Assembly (NCBI RefSeq): GCF_000739015.1
Contig: NZ_JPUG01000062.1
Coordinates: 248,001-312,000 of the forward strand
Source of the DNA: Microvirga sp. BSC39
GTDB taxonomy: Bacteria; Pseudomonadota; Alphaproteobacteria; Rhizobiales; Beijerinckiaceae
Reading direction: 5' to 3'
Length of the DNA: 64,000 nucleotides
Part shown: piece after piece, positions 1 to 7,593 of the stretch
Layout: each line of letters starts with the position of its first letter
How positions within the stretch are numbered: position 1 is the stretch's first letter
Program-made: the position numbers and the translations under genes
Notes under the pieces: model-generated
Told to the model about the DNA's origin: nothing
Database searches by the model: none
Seen by the model: only the letters and a program-made list of their open reading frames with translations

Positions 1-44
1 TCTTGCGAGCCGCCCCCGGAATGACAGTGGAGCGCATAAATGCA

Positions 45-74
45 GATGGCCGGGGCAAGCCCGGCCATGACGTG
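45..74. repeat. Palindromic intergenic hairpin (GGCCGGG type)
   Basis: The stretch can fold as ATGGCCGGGG-caag-CCCGGCCAT. It lies just past the stop of the minus-strand catalase gene and could act as its terminator, although no T-run follows. A related GGCCGGG hairpin is at 12145-12176. The first 30 bases of the window also carry a partial copy of the GGAATGAC-type repeat seen at 7241, 45169 and 57152. Confidence 0.5.
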
Positions 75-92
75 ATGTAGAAATCGAAGCGA

Positions 93-974
93 CTACTCAG
101 CCGCAGCAGGCGGTACGGGAGCCGGCGGCGTGCCGTAGGTGCGGGGATCGACCGGGTTGAGGTTGCCCTCGTCCTCCGTGTAGGCCGGCGGGCGATCGAT
201 GTAGGTGAAGGTGCCCTTTCCGTCCGGGGCAGGTCCTTGAGCCCAGCGGCCCTGCTCGCTTTCCGTGCCTTCCGAGTGGTTGAGGAACTGGTAGGCGACT
301 TCGCTCTTCTCCAGCTCCTGCGGGAAGTTCGACGGACAGGGCGTCATCTCAAGGCCGTCCTCTTCCAACTCGCGGATGGCAGCCAGCCACTGGTTCTGGT
401 GCATGGTGTCTCGCGCGATGAGGAACGAGAGCATGTCGCGCACGCCCGTATCATTGGTCAGGTTGTAGAGACGGGCAACCTGCAAGCGGCCCTGGCTTTC
501 CGCCGTCACGTTGAAGCGGAAGTCGGCCAGCAGATTGCCGCTCGCCGTCATGAAGCCGGCGTTCCAGAGATTGCCCGAGCTGTCGACCGGACGGGAGCCG
601 GAACCGGCCACGATGACATGCTGCGGGTTCATACCCGCCATGATGGCATCCTCGACCCGCGCCCCGCCCATGATGGCGCCAACGAGGGAGTTCTGAGCCG
701 CTCCTTCCTGAGTCTCGACAGGTGAGGTTTCGAGCAGGCGCGCGATCATGGTGGCGAGCATCTCGACATGGCCGATCTCCTCGGTGCCAATATCCATGAT
801 CATGTCCTTGTACTTCTGCGGCCCTCGGCAGTTCCAGCCCTGGAACAGATAGGTCATCATCACGCTGATCTCGCCCCATTGTCCGCCGAGGGGCTCCTGC
901 AGCATCTTGGCGAAGTTCGGATCGGGTTTCTCGGGCTTGGCGTGATACGCCATCTGCTTCTGGCGGAAGAACAT
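93..974 (-). CDS. Manganese (non-heme) catalase
   Basis: The 293-aa protein disproportionates hydrogen peroxide at a di-manganese site inside a ferritin-like four-helix bundle in the cytoplasm. Numbering from the chosen start gives E35 (in QWGEIS), E66 and H69 (in TEEIGHVE). These fall where family Mn ligands are expected, and a further His lies in DTMHQNQW. The reading frame extends upstream to 1352, but that extension is unlike the family. ATG at 974 has a GGAG ribosome-binding site 8 nt upstream and begins MFFRQKQMAYH, as in homologues. A GGAAC-N16-GGTT motif about 60 nt upstream suggests general-stress (EcfG) control, which fits a peroxide-defence enzyme. The gene is divergent from the cfa-like gene. 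Confidence 0.93.
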   Translation of the reverse strand: MFFRQKQMAYHAKPEKPDPNFAKMLQEPLGGQWGEISVMMTYLFQGWNCRGPQKYKDMIMDIGTEEIGHVEMLATMIARLLETSPVETQEGAAQNSLVGAIMGGARVEDAIMAGMNPQHVIVAGSGSRPVDSSGNLWNAGFMTASGNLLADFRFNVTAESQGRLQVARLYNLTNDTGVRDMLSFLIARDTMHQNQWLAAIRELEEDGLEMTPCPSNFPQELEKSEVAYQFLNHSEGTESEQGRWAQGPAPDGKGTFTYIDRPPAYTEDEGNLNPVDPRTYGTPPAPVPPAAAE

Positions 975-1034
975 CGGCTGCTCCTGTCTGGTGGATCGAG
1001 TAGCGACTCTCAGCCCCGCAAGAGTCAGCCTTCC

Positions 1035-1059
1035 AACCGGAGCGTCTCCCGGTTGTTCC
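1035..1059 (-). promoter_or_regulatory. Candidate EcfG-type stress promoter of the Mn-catalase
   Basis: On the minus strand it reads GGAAC-N16-GGTT (GGAAC at 1059-1055, GGTT at 1038-1035). The alphaproteobacterial EcfG consensus is GGAAC-N16/17-CGTT, so only the first base of the -10 differs. The inferred start site near 1028 leaves a leader of about 55 nt. Confidence 0.45.
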
Positions 1060-1178
1060 CAAATTAGGCTGTTTGTCCTGTACTTTAGACGAGTTCTGAT
1101 CTGGCTTTTCTCCCCTCTAGCCACCCGCCCGCAACTGTGGAACCATCCGGCCCCGACGAATGACCGCGAGAGGTGCCG

Positions 1179-2450
1179 ATGTTCCCCCTGTCCAACATGC
1201 TGAGATCCTTCATCCGCGCCGGAACCCTGAAGGTGATCGATGCAGAGGGCGGCACCCATACCTTCGGCGGGGAAAAGCCAGGACCGAGCGTCACCATGCG
1301 ACTGACGGACCGGTCGCTCTATCACAAGCTCTTCCTCAATCCGGAACTGCACGCTGGCGAAGCCTACATGGATGGCCGGATGAGCTTCGAGGAAGGCTCG
1401 AGCCTGCGGGACTTCCTGAACCTGTTCTCGATGAACCGCTCATCCCTGGCGAGTTACCCGCTGCAGAGCGTGCTCAAGCGCATCTCGCGCGGGGTGAAGC
1501 GCTTCCAGCAGGCGAACCCCGTGGGCAAGGCGCAACAGAACGTGGCGCACCACTACGATCTGGGGAACGACTTCTACAAGCTCTTCCTCGACAAGGGCAT
1601 GCAGTATTCCTGCGCCTATTTCGTCGACGATGATGAAACCCTCGAAGAGGCACAGCAGAACAAGCTGCGGCTGATCGCGTCGAAGCTCCGGCTGAAGCCT
1701 GGCATGAGGGTGCTCGACATCGGCAGCGGCTGGGGCGACCTCGCGCTATATCTCGCGGCCATGGAGGATGTGGACGTCACCGGCGTCACACTGTCCAAGG
1801 AACAGCATGAACTCTCCAACGAGAAGGCGCGGCGCGCGGGCCTGTCGGATCGTGTGCGCTTCGAGCTTCTCGACTACCGCAAGGTGGACAGAAAGTTCGA
1901 CCGCATCGTCTCAGTGGGCATGTTCGAGCATGTGGGCGTGCATCATTACGGCGAGTTCTTCGCCAAGATCAACGCGCTGCTCGACGATGACGGGCTGATG
2001 GTGCTGCATTCCATCGGCAAGATGAGCCCTCACGGCACGGCAAGCCCATGGCTCAGGAAATACATCTTCCCCGGCGCCTACTCGCCTGCCCTCTCGGAGG
2101 TATTTCCCGTCGTCGAGCAGAACCAGCTCTGGGTGACGGATCTGGAATTCCTGCGCCTGCATTACGCGAAGACGCTCAACCATTGGCACCGTCGCTTCGA
2201 GGCCAACCGCGAGAAGATCGCCGCCATGTACGACGAGCGCTTCTGCAGGATGTTCGAGTTCTATCTCATCAGTGCCGAGACCATGTTCACCACCGGCAGC
2301 CAGCTGGTGTTCCACATGCAGCTTGCCCGCAAGCGCGATGCTGCACCGATCGTGCGCGACTACGTCACGGATGTGCAGCGTGAATACAAGGCGAAGGAGG
2401 CGGAGCGCCTCAAGGTTCTTGAGCCGGCAAGGGAGCTGACGCCGGTTTGA
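1179..2450 (+). CDS. cfa: Cyclopropane-fatty-acyl-phospholipid synthase family methyltransferase
   Basis: The 423-aa protein is predicted to methylenate unsaturated acyl chains of membrane phospholipids with S-adenosylmethionine. The N-terminal third resembles the lipid-binding domain of the family. The SAM-binding motif VLDIGSGWGDLALYLA lies near residue 175, preceded by the characteristic HHYDLGNDFYKLFLD segment. The length is near the usual 380-430 aa. ATG at 1179 follows GAGAGG by 5 nt; an in-frame GTG at 1173 lies inside that ribosome-binding site. CFA synthases are typical stationary-phase or acid-stress enzymes, consistent with the divergent catalase. Related family members methylate other lipids, so the exact product is inferred. 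Confidence 0.88.
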   Translation: MFPLSNMLRSFIRAGTLKVIDAEGGTHTFGGEKPGPSVTMRLTDRSLYHKLFLNPELHAGEAYMDGRMSFEEGSSLRDFLNLFSMNRSSLASYPLQSVLKRISRGVKRFQQANPVGKAQQNVAHHYDLGNDFYKLFLDKGMQYSCAYFVDDDETLEEAQQNKLRLIASKLRLKPGMRVLDIGSGWGDLALYLAAMEDVDVTGVTLSKEQHELSNEKARRAGLSDRVRFELLDYRKVDRKFDRIVSVGMFEHVGVHHYGEFFAKINALLDDDGLMVLHSIGKMSPHGTASPWLRKYIFPGAYSPALSEVFPVVEQNQLWVTDLEFLRLHYAKTLNHWHRRFEANREKIAAMYDERFCRMFEFYLISAETMFTTGSQLVFHMQLARKRDAAPIVRDYVTDVQREYKAKEAERLKVLEPARELTPV

Positions 2451-2468
2451 AGGATCGGCGTCAGCTCC
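2432..2468. terminator. Bidirectional hairpin between convergent genes
   Basis: A perfect 12-bp stem (GGAGCTGACGCC / GGCGTCAGCTCC, 2432-2443 with 2457-2468) overlaps the cfa stop codon and is followed by ATTTC. It sits between the convergent cfa gene and the minus-strand membrane-protein gene, so it can serve both. Confidence 0.6.
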
Positions 2469-2482
2469 ATTTCAAGTCTCGA

Positions 2483-3400
2483 TCAGCGTCGTTCGCCGGC
2501 GAGATGCCGCGACGTGATCGTCGGATCGACGGCACCTGAACGACCGCCGAACCAGCCCGCGAGAGCACCGACGATCAGACCGAGCGCACCGAGAAGTGCG
2601 GCAGTCGAGACACCCGTGGCAGCCGTGTCGGCCGCCTGCTTCGCGCGATCCAGGGTCTGGCGGTACTGCTGCTCGTACTGCGTGACCCGGTTTCGAGCTT
2701 CCTCGGGCGGAATGTTCTGCGCGCGCGCCAGAGCAGCTGTCGCACGCTCACGGGCCTGCTGGGCCTGCGCCTGATCGCCGGTCAGCATGGCACGCAGGCT
2801 CGAGATGGCCGTGTCCCGCAACTGGGCAGGATCGTTCCCGCCTGATGCATCACGCACTTGCTGCTCGATGGAGGCGAACGGATCCGGGTTCTGTGCCAGG
2901 GCCGGGGCTGCCGTCTGCACGGCCGTCCGGCCCAGGCCGCCCACAGCGCTGGACAGGGTGTTGTAGGCACCACCCAGCAGGCTGCCGAGGGTCGAGGTCA
3001 GCAGGTAGAAGATGATCAGAGTCGTTGCGGCCCAGGCAATCAGGCCATGAAACCCTGCCGTCGACTCCTTGGGACGTCCCGAGAGCCGGCCCGCCAGATA
3101 GCCGCCCGCGAAGGAGGCGATGATCCCTGACAGCGTCCACCAGATGCCGGCCGCGATGGAGAAGGTCGACGCCTGCGGGTTGTCGCCCGTTGCCGGATCG
3201 AGGGTCGCAACGCCGATGCCGATGCCAAGCATGTTGAGGATGAGCTGGGTCACCAGTGCCGTGACCACGCCGGCTAAGACCGCACCCCAGGAGATGCGGT
3301 TCAGCATGATGGTGCGTGCATCTTCGGCCGGAGTGACTGGAGACATGTGCGGCGCGTCTTTATCGCCAAGATTGCGAGGCGTCGCTGGGTGGTCCACCAT
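2483..3400 (-). CDS. Conserved membrane protein with Gly/Ala-rich helices, stress-type
   Basis: The 305-aa protein has no catalytic motif I recognise. After about 30 hydrophilic residues there is a hydrophobic helix (WGAVLAGVVTALVTQLIL), then two or three more in the first half. A charged, Gln/Ala-rich predicted coiled segment (about residues 170-255) follows, and then a C-terminal Gly/Ala helix (LLGALGLIVGALAGWFGG). Homologues are often annotated as PhnA-like or hypothetical membrane proteins in rhizobia. ATG at 3400 is preceded by an ideal AGGAGG with 5-nt spacing. An upstream GGAAC-N17-GGTT suggests EcfG control, so an envelope-stress role is plausible but inferred. Confidence 0.8.
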   Translation of the reverse strand: MVDHPATPRNLGDKDAPHMSPVTPAEDARTIMLNRISWGAVLAGVVTALVTQLILNMLGIGIGVATLDPATGDNPQASTFSIAAGIWWTLSGIIASFAGGYLAGRLSGRPKESTAGFHGLIAWAATTLIIFYLLTSTLGSLLGGAYNTLSSAVGGLGRTAVQTAAPALAQNPDPFASIEQQVRDASGGNDPAQLRDTAISSLRAMLTGDQAQAQQARERATAALARAQNIPPEEARNRVTQYEQQYRQTLDRAKQAADTAATGVSTAALLGALGLIVGALAGWFGGRSGAVDPTITSRHLAGERR

Positions 3401-3466
3401 GGTGTCCTCCTATGGCTGTCATGGCAAAGAGCAGCCCGTCGTGACACGGACTATTTTCACGCCCTT

Positions 3467-3492
3467 AACCAGAGGGTCAGCACATAGGTTCC
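3467..3492 (-). promoter_or_regulatory. Candidate EcfG-type stress promoter of the membrane-protein gene
   Basis: The minus strand reads GGAAC (3492-3488), N17, GGTT (3470-3467), one base from the EcfG consensus. It lies about 70 nt upstream of the ATG at 3400. Confidence 0.45.
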
Positions 3493-3718
3493 ATGTTTTT
3501 GCCATGAATCGAGAAGGCGGGGCGCGTTATCGCTTGAGCCAGGGTCTCGCAATCGCTGCTTTTACAAGCCATGCAGGCTGAAAATCCCCTGACGGGAAAA
3601 GTGCCGCGGCTGCCAAGCCGCCGAATAGCAGCTGACAAATGGGCCGCCTATGACGGTTCCAGCATTCCCGACCTTACAGACAGGTGACCTGCGCTCCGAG
3701 CAGTGATAAGGCGACCGC
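3493..3718. other. Intergenic remainder between divergent genes
   Basis: The divergent gap 3401-3718 holds the stress promoter described above and presumably the prmA promoter. I see no further gene, repeat or strong hairpin here. The prmA ribosome-binding site TAAGG is at 3707-3711. Confidence 0.4.
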
Positions 3719-4639
3719 ATGCTTGAAGGTCTGCACCCCAACCGCCCCACCCACGTCTTCCGCATCACCACGGACGAGCGCTCCGCACGCGCCATGACCG
3801 ACATGATCGGCGAGATCTTCGATCCCGCCGAGACCGCCGTCGCGTCCTTCGAGACGGAGGACGACGGCCCCTGGATGCTGGAGGCCTATTTCGCGCACCA
3901 GCCCGATGAGGCGGCGATCCGCAGCCTGCTGCGGCCCATCGTGGGCGCCGAGGCCGACAAGGGTGTCTTCCTGCCCCTGGAGCAGAAGGATTGGGTGAAA
4001 TCGTCGTTGGAGGGCCTCAAGCCGGTTCGCGCCGGGCGCATCTTCGTCCACGGCTCCCATGACCGCGAGCATCGCCTTCCCAGCGACATTGCCATCGAGA
4101 TTGAGGCGGGCCTCGCCTTCGGCACCGGCCACCATGGCACCACCAAGGGCTGCCTGTTAGCCTTCGTGGATGAGCTGAAACTGCGCACGCCGCGCCATGT
4201 GCTCGATGTGGGCACCGGCACGGGCATTCTCGCGTTTGCTGCGGCGAAGGTTCTGAAGCGCCCCGTCGTGGCGGGCGATATCGACCCGGAGGCTGTGCGG
4301 GTGGCGCGGGAAAACGCGCGGCTCAACGGAATTGCGGCTTGGATGAAGCTCTATGTCGGCCCAGGCGTCCGCCATGCGGAGGCGGACCGTCCAGGACACT
4401 TCGACTTGGTCTTTGCCAACATCCTCGCCAAGCCCCTGCGGATGCTGGCGCCGGCACTGGCGCGGGTGGCGAGCGATGACGGGACGATCATTCTGTCGGG
4501 GCTTCTCTACCGCGACGTCCCTGGCGTTCTGTCAGCCTATGCGCACCAGGGCTGGTACCTGCAGCGCCGGTACAATCTGGACGGCTGGGCAGCCTTGGTC
4601 ATGACGCGAGGCAGCGCGCGGGCGCTGCCTCAGCGATAA
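3719..4639 (+). CDS. prmA: Ribosomal protein L11 methyltransferase
   Basis: The 306-aa cytoplasmic enzyme trimethylates ribosomal protein L11 using SAM. The SAM-binding core shows VLDVGTGTGILAFAAAKVL near residue 160, the acidic partner GDIDPEAV, and the family motif ANILAKPL near residue 238. The segment FGTGHHGTTKGCL just before the core is diagnostic for PrmA. The length matches the usual 290-310 aa. ATG at 3719 is preceded by TAAGG. The C-terminal codons overlap a GC hairpin that probably ends transcription. I see no operon partner; the next genes are convergent. Confidence 0.95.
   Translation: MLEGLHPNRPTHVFRITTDERSARAMTDMIGEIFDPAETAVASFETEDDGPWMLEAYFAHQPDEAAIRSLLRPIVGAEADKGVFLPLEQKDWVKSSLEGLKPVRAGRIFVHGSHDREHRLPSDIAIEIEAGLAFGTGHHGTTKGCLLAFVDELKLRTPRHVLDVGTGTGILAFAAAKVLKRPVVAGDIDPEAVRVARENARLNGIAAWMKLYVGPGVRHAEADRPGHFDLVFANILAKPLRMLAPALARVASDDGTIILSGLLYRDVPGVLSAYAHQGWYLQRRYNLDGWAALVMTRGSARALPQR
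4608..4631. terminator. GC hairpin at the 3' end of prmA
   Basis: GAGGCAGCGC (4608-4617) pairs with GCGCTGCCTC (4622-4631), a 10-bp stem with a 4-nt loop. It lies inside the last prmA codons and faces the convergent small ORF, so it may act in both directions. Confidence 0.5.
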
Positions 4640-4645
4640 TCCCTG

Positions 4646-4750
4646 TTACTCGGCCAGGACGCCCGGGTAACGCTTGGCGAGTTCGCGGCGGAGCTTGAGG
4701 GTCTCGGTCCAGACTTCGCGGATGGCCTTGAGGGCGGTGATGATGATCAT
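4646..4750 (-). CDS. Tiny basic protein (34 aa), DUF1127-adjacent type
   Basis: This 34-residue ORF begins MIIITALKAIREV and ends YPGVLAE. It would form one amphipathic helix rich in Lys/Arg/Glu. It sits 29 nt downstream of another small ORF on the same strand (4780-5004), suggesting a bicistronic unit. A purine-rich stretch (GAAAGATAAG) precedes the ATG but is a weak ribosome-binding site. Short Arg/Lys-rich helices of this kind are common in alphaproteobacteria and are often DUF1127-like. I cannot assign a function, and the ORF could be spurious. Confidence 0.5.
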   Translation of the reverse strand: MIIITALKAIREVWTETLKLRRELAKRYPGVLAE

Positions 4751-4779
4751 TGTCTTATCTTTCTTCGCAAATGAAGTGA

Positions 4780-5004
4780 TCAAAGCTTGAAGGGCAAATC
4801 GTCGGACTGGTCGAGGAACAGGGGCGAATGATCCTGCCGGCGGCCGAGATCGGACATGAGGGCCTCGTGGCGGCGCAGTTCCCGTGCGGCGCTCCGGGCG
4901 CGGCTCTCGATGAGAGCGTTCATCACGCGGGTCGCGACCTGCGAAAGCCTGGACGGGGCGGTCACAGGGGCGGCGAGGTGGGAGGAAAATACGGCTGCGG
5001 TCAT
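4780..5004 (-). CDS. Small DUF1127-like protein (74 aa)
   Basis: The 74-aa product has an Arg-rich C-terminal half (RARSAARELRRHEALMSDLG) resembling the DUF1127/YjiS pattern of an Arg-rich helix followed by an 'L-x-D-L/I-G' element. Such proteins in related bacteria have been linked to RNA binding or regulator turnover; that role is not shown here. ATG at 5004 has GGAG 8 nt upstream, a convincing start. The gene is followed on the same strand by the 34-aa ORF. Confidence 0.65.
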   Translation of the reverse strand: MTAAVFSSHLAAPVTAPSRLSQVATRVMNALIESRARSAARELRRHEALMSDLGRRQDHSPLFLDQSDDLPFKL

Positions 5005-5251
5005 GGGCTCATCTCCAACAGATCGGTGCTGAAACCCCTCAGCGCTCCTCCGTTCTTATGGTCAGGAACATAGGCCCTGTTCGACTTTGGTAGAAGTCAT
5101 AGGATCACATGTGAGCCATGCACTGTCCGCAGAACGGCACTAACAATGATTAAGATCCAGTCATCTGACGCATAATGCTTAGGCAGTTCGCCCAGGGATG
5201 CGGCGCCCCTTTTTAGAAGCCGTTGGAGTTGCAGCCGCGCTCGCTCCGGTT

Positions 5252-5304
5252 TGGCGCATCGTGCGGAAAAGTGGTCCCGGTTTTCCGCTCAATGCGATGC
5301 GCCA
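5252..5304. repeat. Dispersed palindrome, companion type (GCGCATCG)
   Basis: An imperfect palindrome with ends TGGCGCATCG and GATGCGCCA and an inner GGAAAAGTGG / CCGGTTTTCCGC core. The same unit, in reverse orientation, is at 24062-24115. It lies 12 nt from a second palindrome of the GAGCATCGG type. With 5317-5367 it fills most of the gap 5005-5410. Confidence 0.75.
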
Positions 5305-5316
5305 CTTCATAAACTG

Positions 5317-5367
5317 GAGCATCGGGTTGATCCCAAAAGTGGTTTCCACTTTTAGGCCCGATGCTCT
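5317..5367. repeat. Dispersed palindrome, GAGCATCGG type
   Basis: Ends GAGCATCGGG and CCCGATGCTCT flank an inner CCCAAAAGTGG / CCACTTTTAGG. Other copies are at 8377, 23999 and 38540. It sits 44 nt upstream of the aminopeptidase start, so it must lie in or beside that gene's leader. Confidence 0.8.
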
Positions 5368-5410
5368 AGCGTGCAGACCTCTCCATTTCCGATCTCCGGT
5401 GCTGCTTTCC

Positions 5411-7231
5411 ATGGCTCAGTTCCAGTTCTTCGATGACACGACCTCCCCGGCCCAAGGCCCCAAGCATATCGCCAAGCTGCGGGATGAGATGGCCCGCCGG
5501 GGCTTCGACGGGTTCATGGTGCCCCGCTCCGACGAGCATCAGGGCGAGTACGTGCCGAAGAGCGCCGAACGCCTGGCATGGCTCACAGGCTTTACGGGCT
5601 CCGCCGGGACGGCCGTCATCCTCCAGAACAAGGCCGCTCTCGTGGTCGACGGACGCTACACGGTGCAGGCCGCCGAGCAGGTGGACACCTCCGTCATCAC
5701 GCCGGTTCAGCTCGCCGACTTTACCCCCGAGGACTGGATTGCCGAGAACCTGCCGCAGGGCGGCACCTTCGCCTACGATCCCTGGCTGCATACCAGCGAC
5801 GGTCTGAAGCGTCTGGAGCAGGCGGTCAGCCGGGCGGGCGGGCGGCTCGCCCCCGTCGACATGAACCTGGTCGACGTGATCTGGATCGACCGCCCGGCGC
5901 CTCCGCAGGCACCGGTGCGGCCGCATCCGCTCGACTATGCCGGCGAGACCGCGCCGGCGAAGCTCGAGCGCATCCGCCGCAAGATGACGGAAGCCAAGAT
6001 CGACGCCCTCGTCATCTCCGACCCGCACAACCTCGCCTGGGCCTTCAACCTGCGCGGCGGCGATGTGGGGCATACGCCCCTGCCGCTGGGCTATGCCATC
6101 CTGCCTCGCGAGGGCCGCGCGAGCCTGTTCTTCGATCCCGCGAAGGTGACGAACGAGGCCGGCGACGCGGTCGGCGATCTCGCGGCGTTCGCGCCGATCA
6201 GCGGCTTCCAGGGCGCCCTCGACGAGCTGGGGCAAACGGGCGGCAAGATCCGCATCGATTCCGCCACCGGCGCCGTCGCCCTGATCCGCCGCATCGAGGC
6301 AGCGGGCGGCAAGGTGGATGTGGGGGCCGATCCGATCGCTCTCATGAAGGCCGTCAAGAACGAGGCCGAGATCGCAGGCTCGCACGCGGCACATCTGCGC
6401 GACGGCGTGGCGGTGGCCCGCTTCCTCGCCTGGCTCGACCGCGAGGCGCTCTCGGGCAAGCTGACCGAGATCGACGCGGTGGAGGCCCTGGAGGCGTTCC
6501 GCGTCGAGACGGGCGCGCTGAAGAACATCTCGTTCCCGAGCATTTCCGGCGCAGGCCCCAATGCCGCCCTGCCCCACTACCGCGTGACGAGTTCGAGCAA
6601 CCGCTCCATCGAGCGCAACCAGATTTTTCTCATCGATTCCGGCGCGCAATACGAGGACGGCACTACGGACATCACGCGCACGATCATCGTGGGCGAGCCG
6701 ACAGCGGAGATGAAGGACCGTTTCACCCGCGTGCTGAAAGGTCATATCGCCATCGCCCAGGCGGTGTTTCCGAAGGGCACGACCGGCGCGCAGATCGATG
6801 CCTTCGCGCGCAAGCCCCTGTGGGAGGCAGGCCTCGATTTCGATCATGGCACCGGCCACGGCATCGGCAGCTATCTCTCCGTGCATGAAGGCCCGCAGCG
6901 CATCGCCAAGACCGGCCACACGCCACTCGAGATCGGCATGATGCTGTCCAACGAGCCCGGCTTCTACAAGCCCGGCGCCTACGGCATCCGCATCGAGAAC
7001 CTGATCCTCGTCGAGCCGCGCACGATCCCCGGCGGCGACCGCGAGATGATGGGATTCGAGACGCTGACCTTCACGCCCATCGATCTGCGCCTTGTTGAGC
7101 CTGCGATCATGACGGCGGACGAGATCGCATGGCTCAACGCGTATCATGCAGCTGTGCGCGAGAAGATCGGCCCGAAGCTCGATGCCGACACGCGGGCTTG
7201 GTTGGAGAACGCGACGCAGGCGATCGGCTAA
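5411..7231 (+). CDS. Aminopeptidase P family Xaa-Pro metallopeptidase
   Basis: The 606-aa M24B peptidase is predicted to release N-terminal residues ahead of proline. The long form has two N-terminal creatinase-like domains (to about residue 310) and a C-terminal pita-bread domain. Metal ligands are visible as two Asp in IDSGAQYEDGTTDIT, His in HGTGHGIG, Glu in NEPGFYK and Glu in IRIENL. The length matches eukaryotic-like cytosolic APP (about 600 aa). The reading frame is open to 5198, but the extension runs through the palindromic repeats; ATG at 5411 (MAQFQFFDD) matches the family start. It is convergent with azlDC. Confidence 0.92.
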   Translation: MAQFQFFDDTTSPAQGPKHIAKLRDEMARRGFDGFMVPRSDEHQGEYVPKSAERLAWLTGFTGSAGTAVILQNKAALVVDGRYTVQAAEQVDTSVITPVQLADFTPEDWIAENLPQGGTFAYDPWLHTSDGLKRLEQAVSRAGGRLAPVDMNLVDVIWIDRPAPPQAPVRPHPLDYAGETAPAKLERIRRKMTEAKIDALVISDPHNLAWAFNLRGGDVGHTPLPLGYAILPREGRASLFFDPAKVTNEAGDAVGDLAAFAPISGFQGALDELGQTGGKIRIDSATGAVALIRRIEAAGGKVDVGADPIALMKAVKNEAEIAGSHAAHLRDGVAVARFLAWLDREALSGKLTEIDAVEALEAFRVETGALKNISFPSISGAGPNAALPHYRVTSSSNRSIERNQIFLIDSGAQYEDGTTDITRTIIVGEPTAEMKDRFTRVLKGHIAIAQAVFPKGTTGAQIDAFARKPLWEAGLDFDHGTGHGIGSYLSVHEGPQRIAKTGHTPLEIGMMLSNEPGFYKPGAYGIRIENLILVEPRTIPGGDREMMGFETLTFTPIDLRLVEPAIMTADEIAWLNAYHAAVREKIGPKLDADTRAWLENATQAIG

Positions 7232-7240
7232 AGAACAACC

Positions 7241-7280
7241 ACTGTCACTCCGGGGCGCCGCAGGCGAGCCCGGAATGACA
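7241..7280. repeat. Dispersed CCCGGAATGAC hairpin between convergent genes
   Basis: GTCACTCCGGG pairs with CCCGGAATGAC around a short loop. It is the short form of the repeat seen in composite form at 45169 and 57152. It lies between the convergent aminopeptidase and azlD genes and could terminate both. Confidence 0.65.
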
Positions 7281-7293
7281 TGGAGACGTTCAA

Positions 7294-7593
7294 TCAAATC
7301 AGGTTCCGCAGCACCACGACGGCGACCACGCCGACCGCCACCGTGCCGAGCAGCGGGAGCCGGAATGCCGCCACCGCCGTGATGGCGGCGGCAATCGCTT
7401 CCGCCCATCCGGTGGTGAGCGCGGTCGGGGCGATCACGGCGACGAGCACGGCGGGTGGAATGGCGTCGAAGGCAGCCTTGGCGCGTCCCGTGAGCACGAG
7501 GCGGTCGGCCACGAACAGGCCTGCGATGCGCGTGAAATAGGTCACCACCGCCATGGCCAGGATGGCGATCAGGGTCGTCGTGTCGAGGGTCAT
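7294..7593 (-). CDS. azlD: AzlD-family branched-chain amino-acid exporter subunit
   Basis: The 99-aa inner-membrane protein has about three to four hydrophobic helices and the family pattern 'VTYFTRIAGLF' at the N-terminus and 'AIPPAVLVAVIAPTAL' in the middle. AzlD partners AzlC in exporting branched-chain or other neutral amino acids. Its ATG overlaps the azlC stop (ATGA), which couples their translation. Confidence 0.9.
   Translation of the reverse strand: MTLDTTTLIAILAMAVVTYFTRIAGLFVADRLVLTGRAKAAFDAIPPAVLVAVIAPTALTTGWAEAIAAAITAVAAFRLPLLGTVAVGVVAVVVLRNLI

Noticed and set aside
5252..5410. Upstream extension of the aminopeptidase from 5198
   Set aside because: The extension encodes the palindromic repeats, and the family N-terminus begins at the ATG at 5411.
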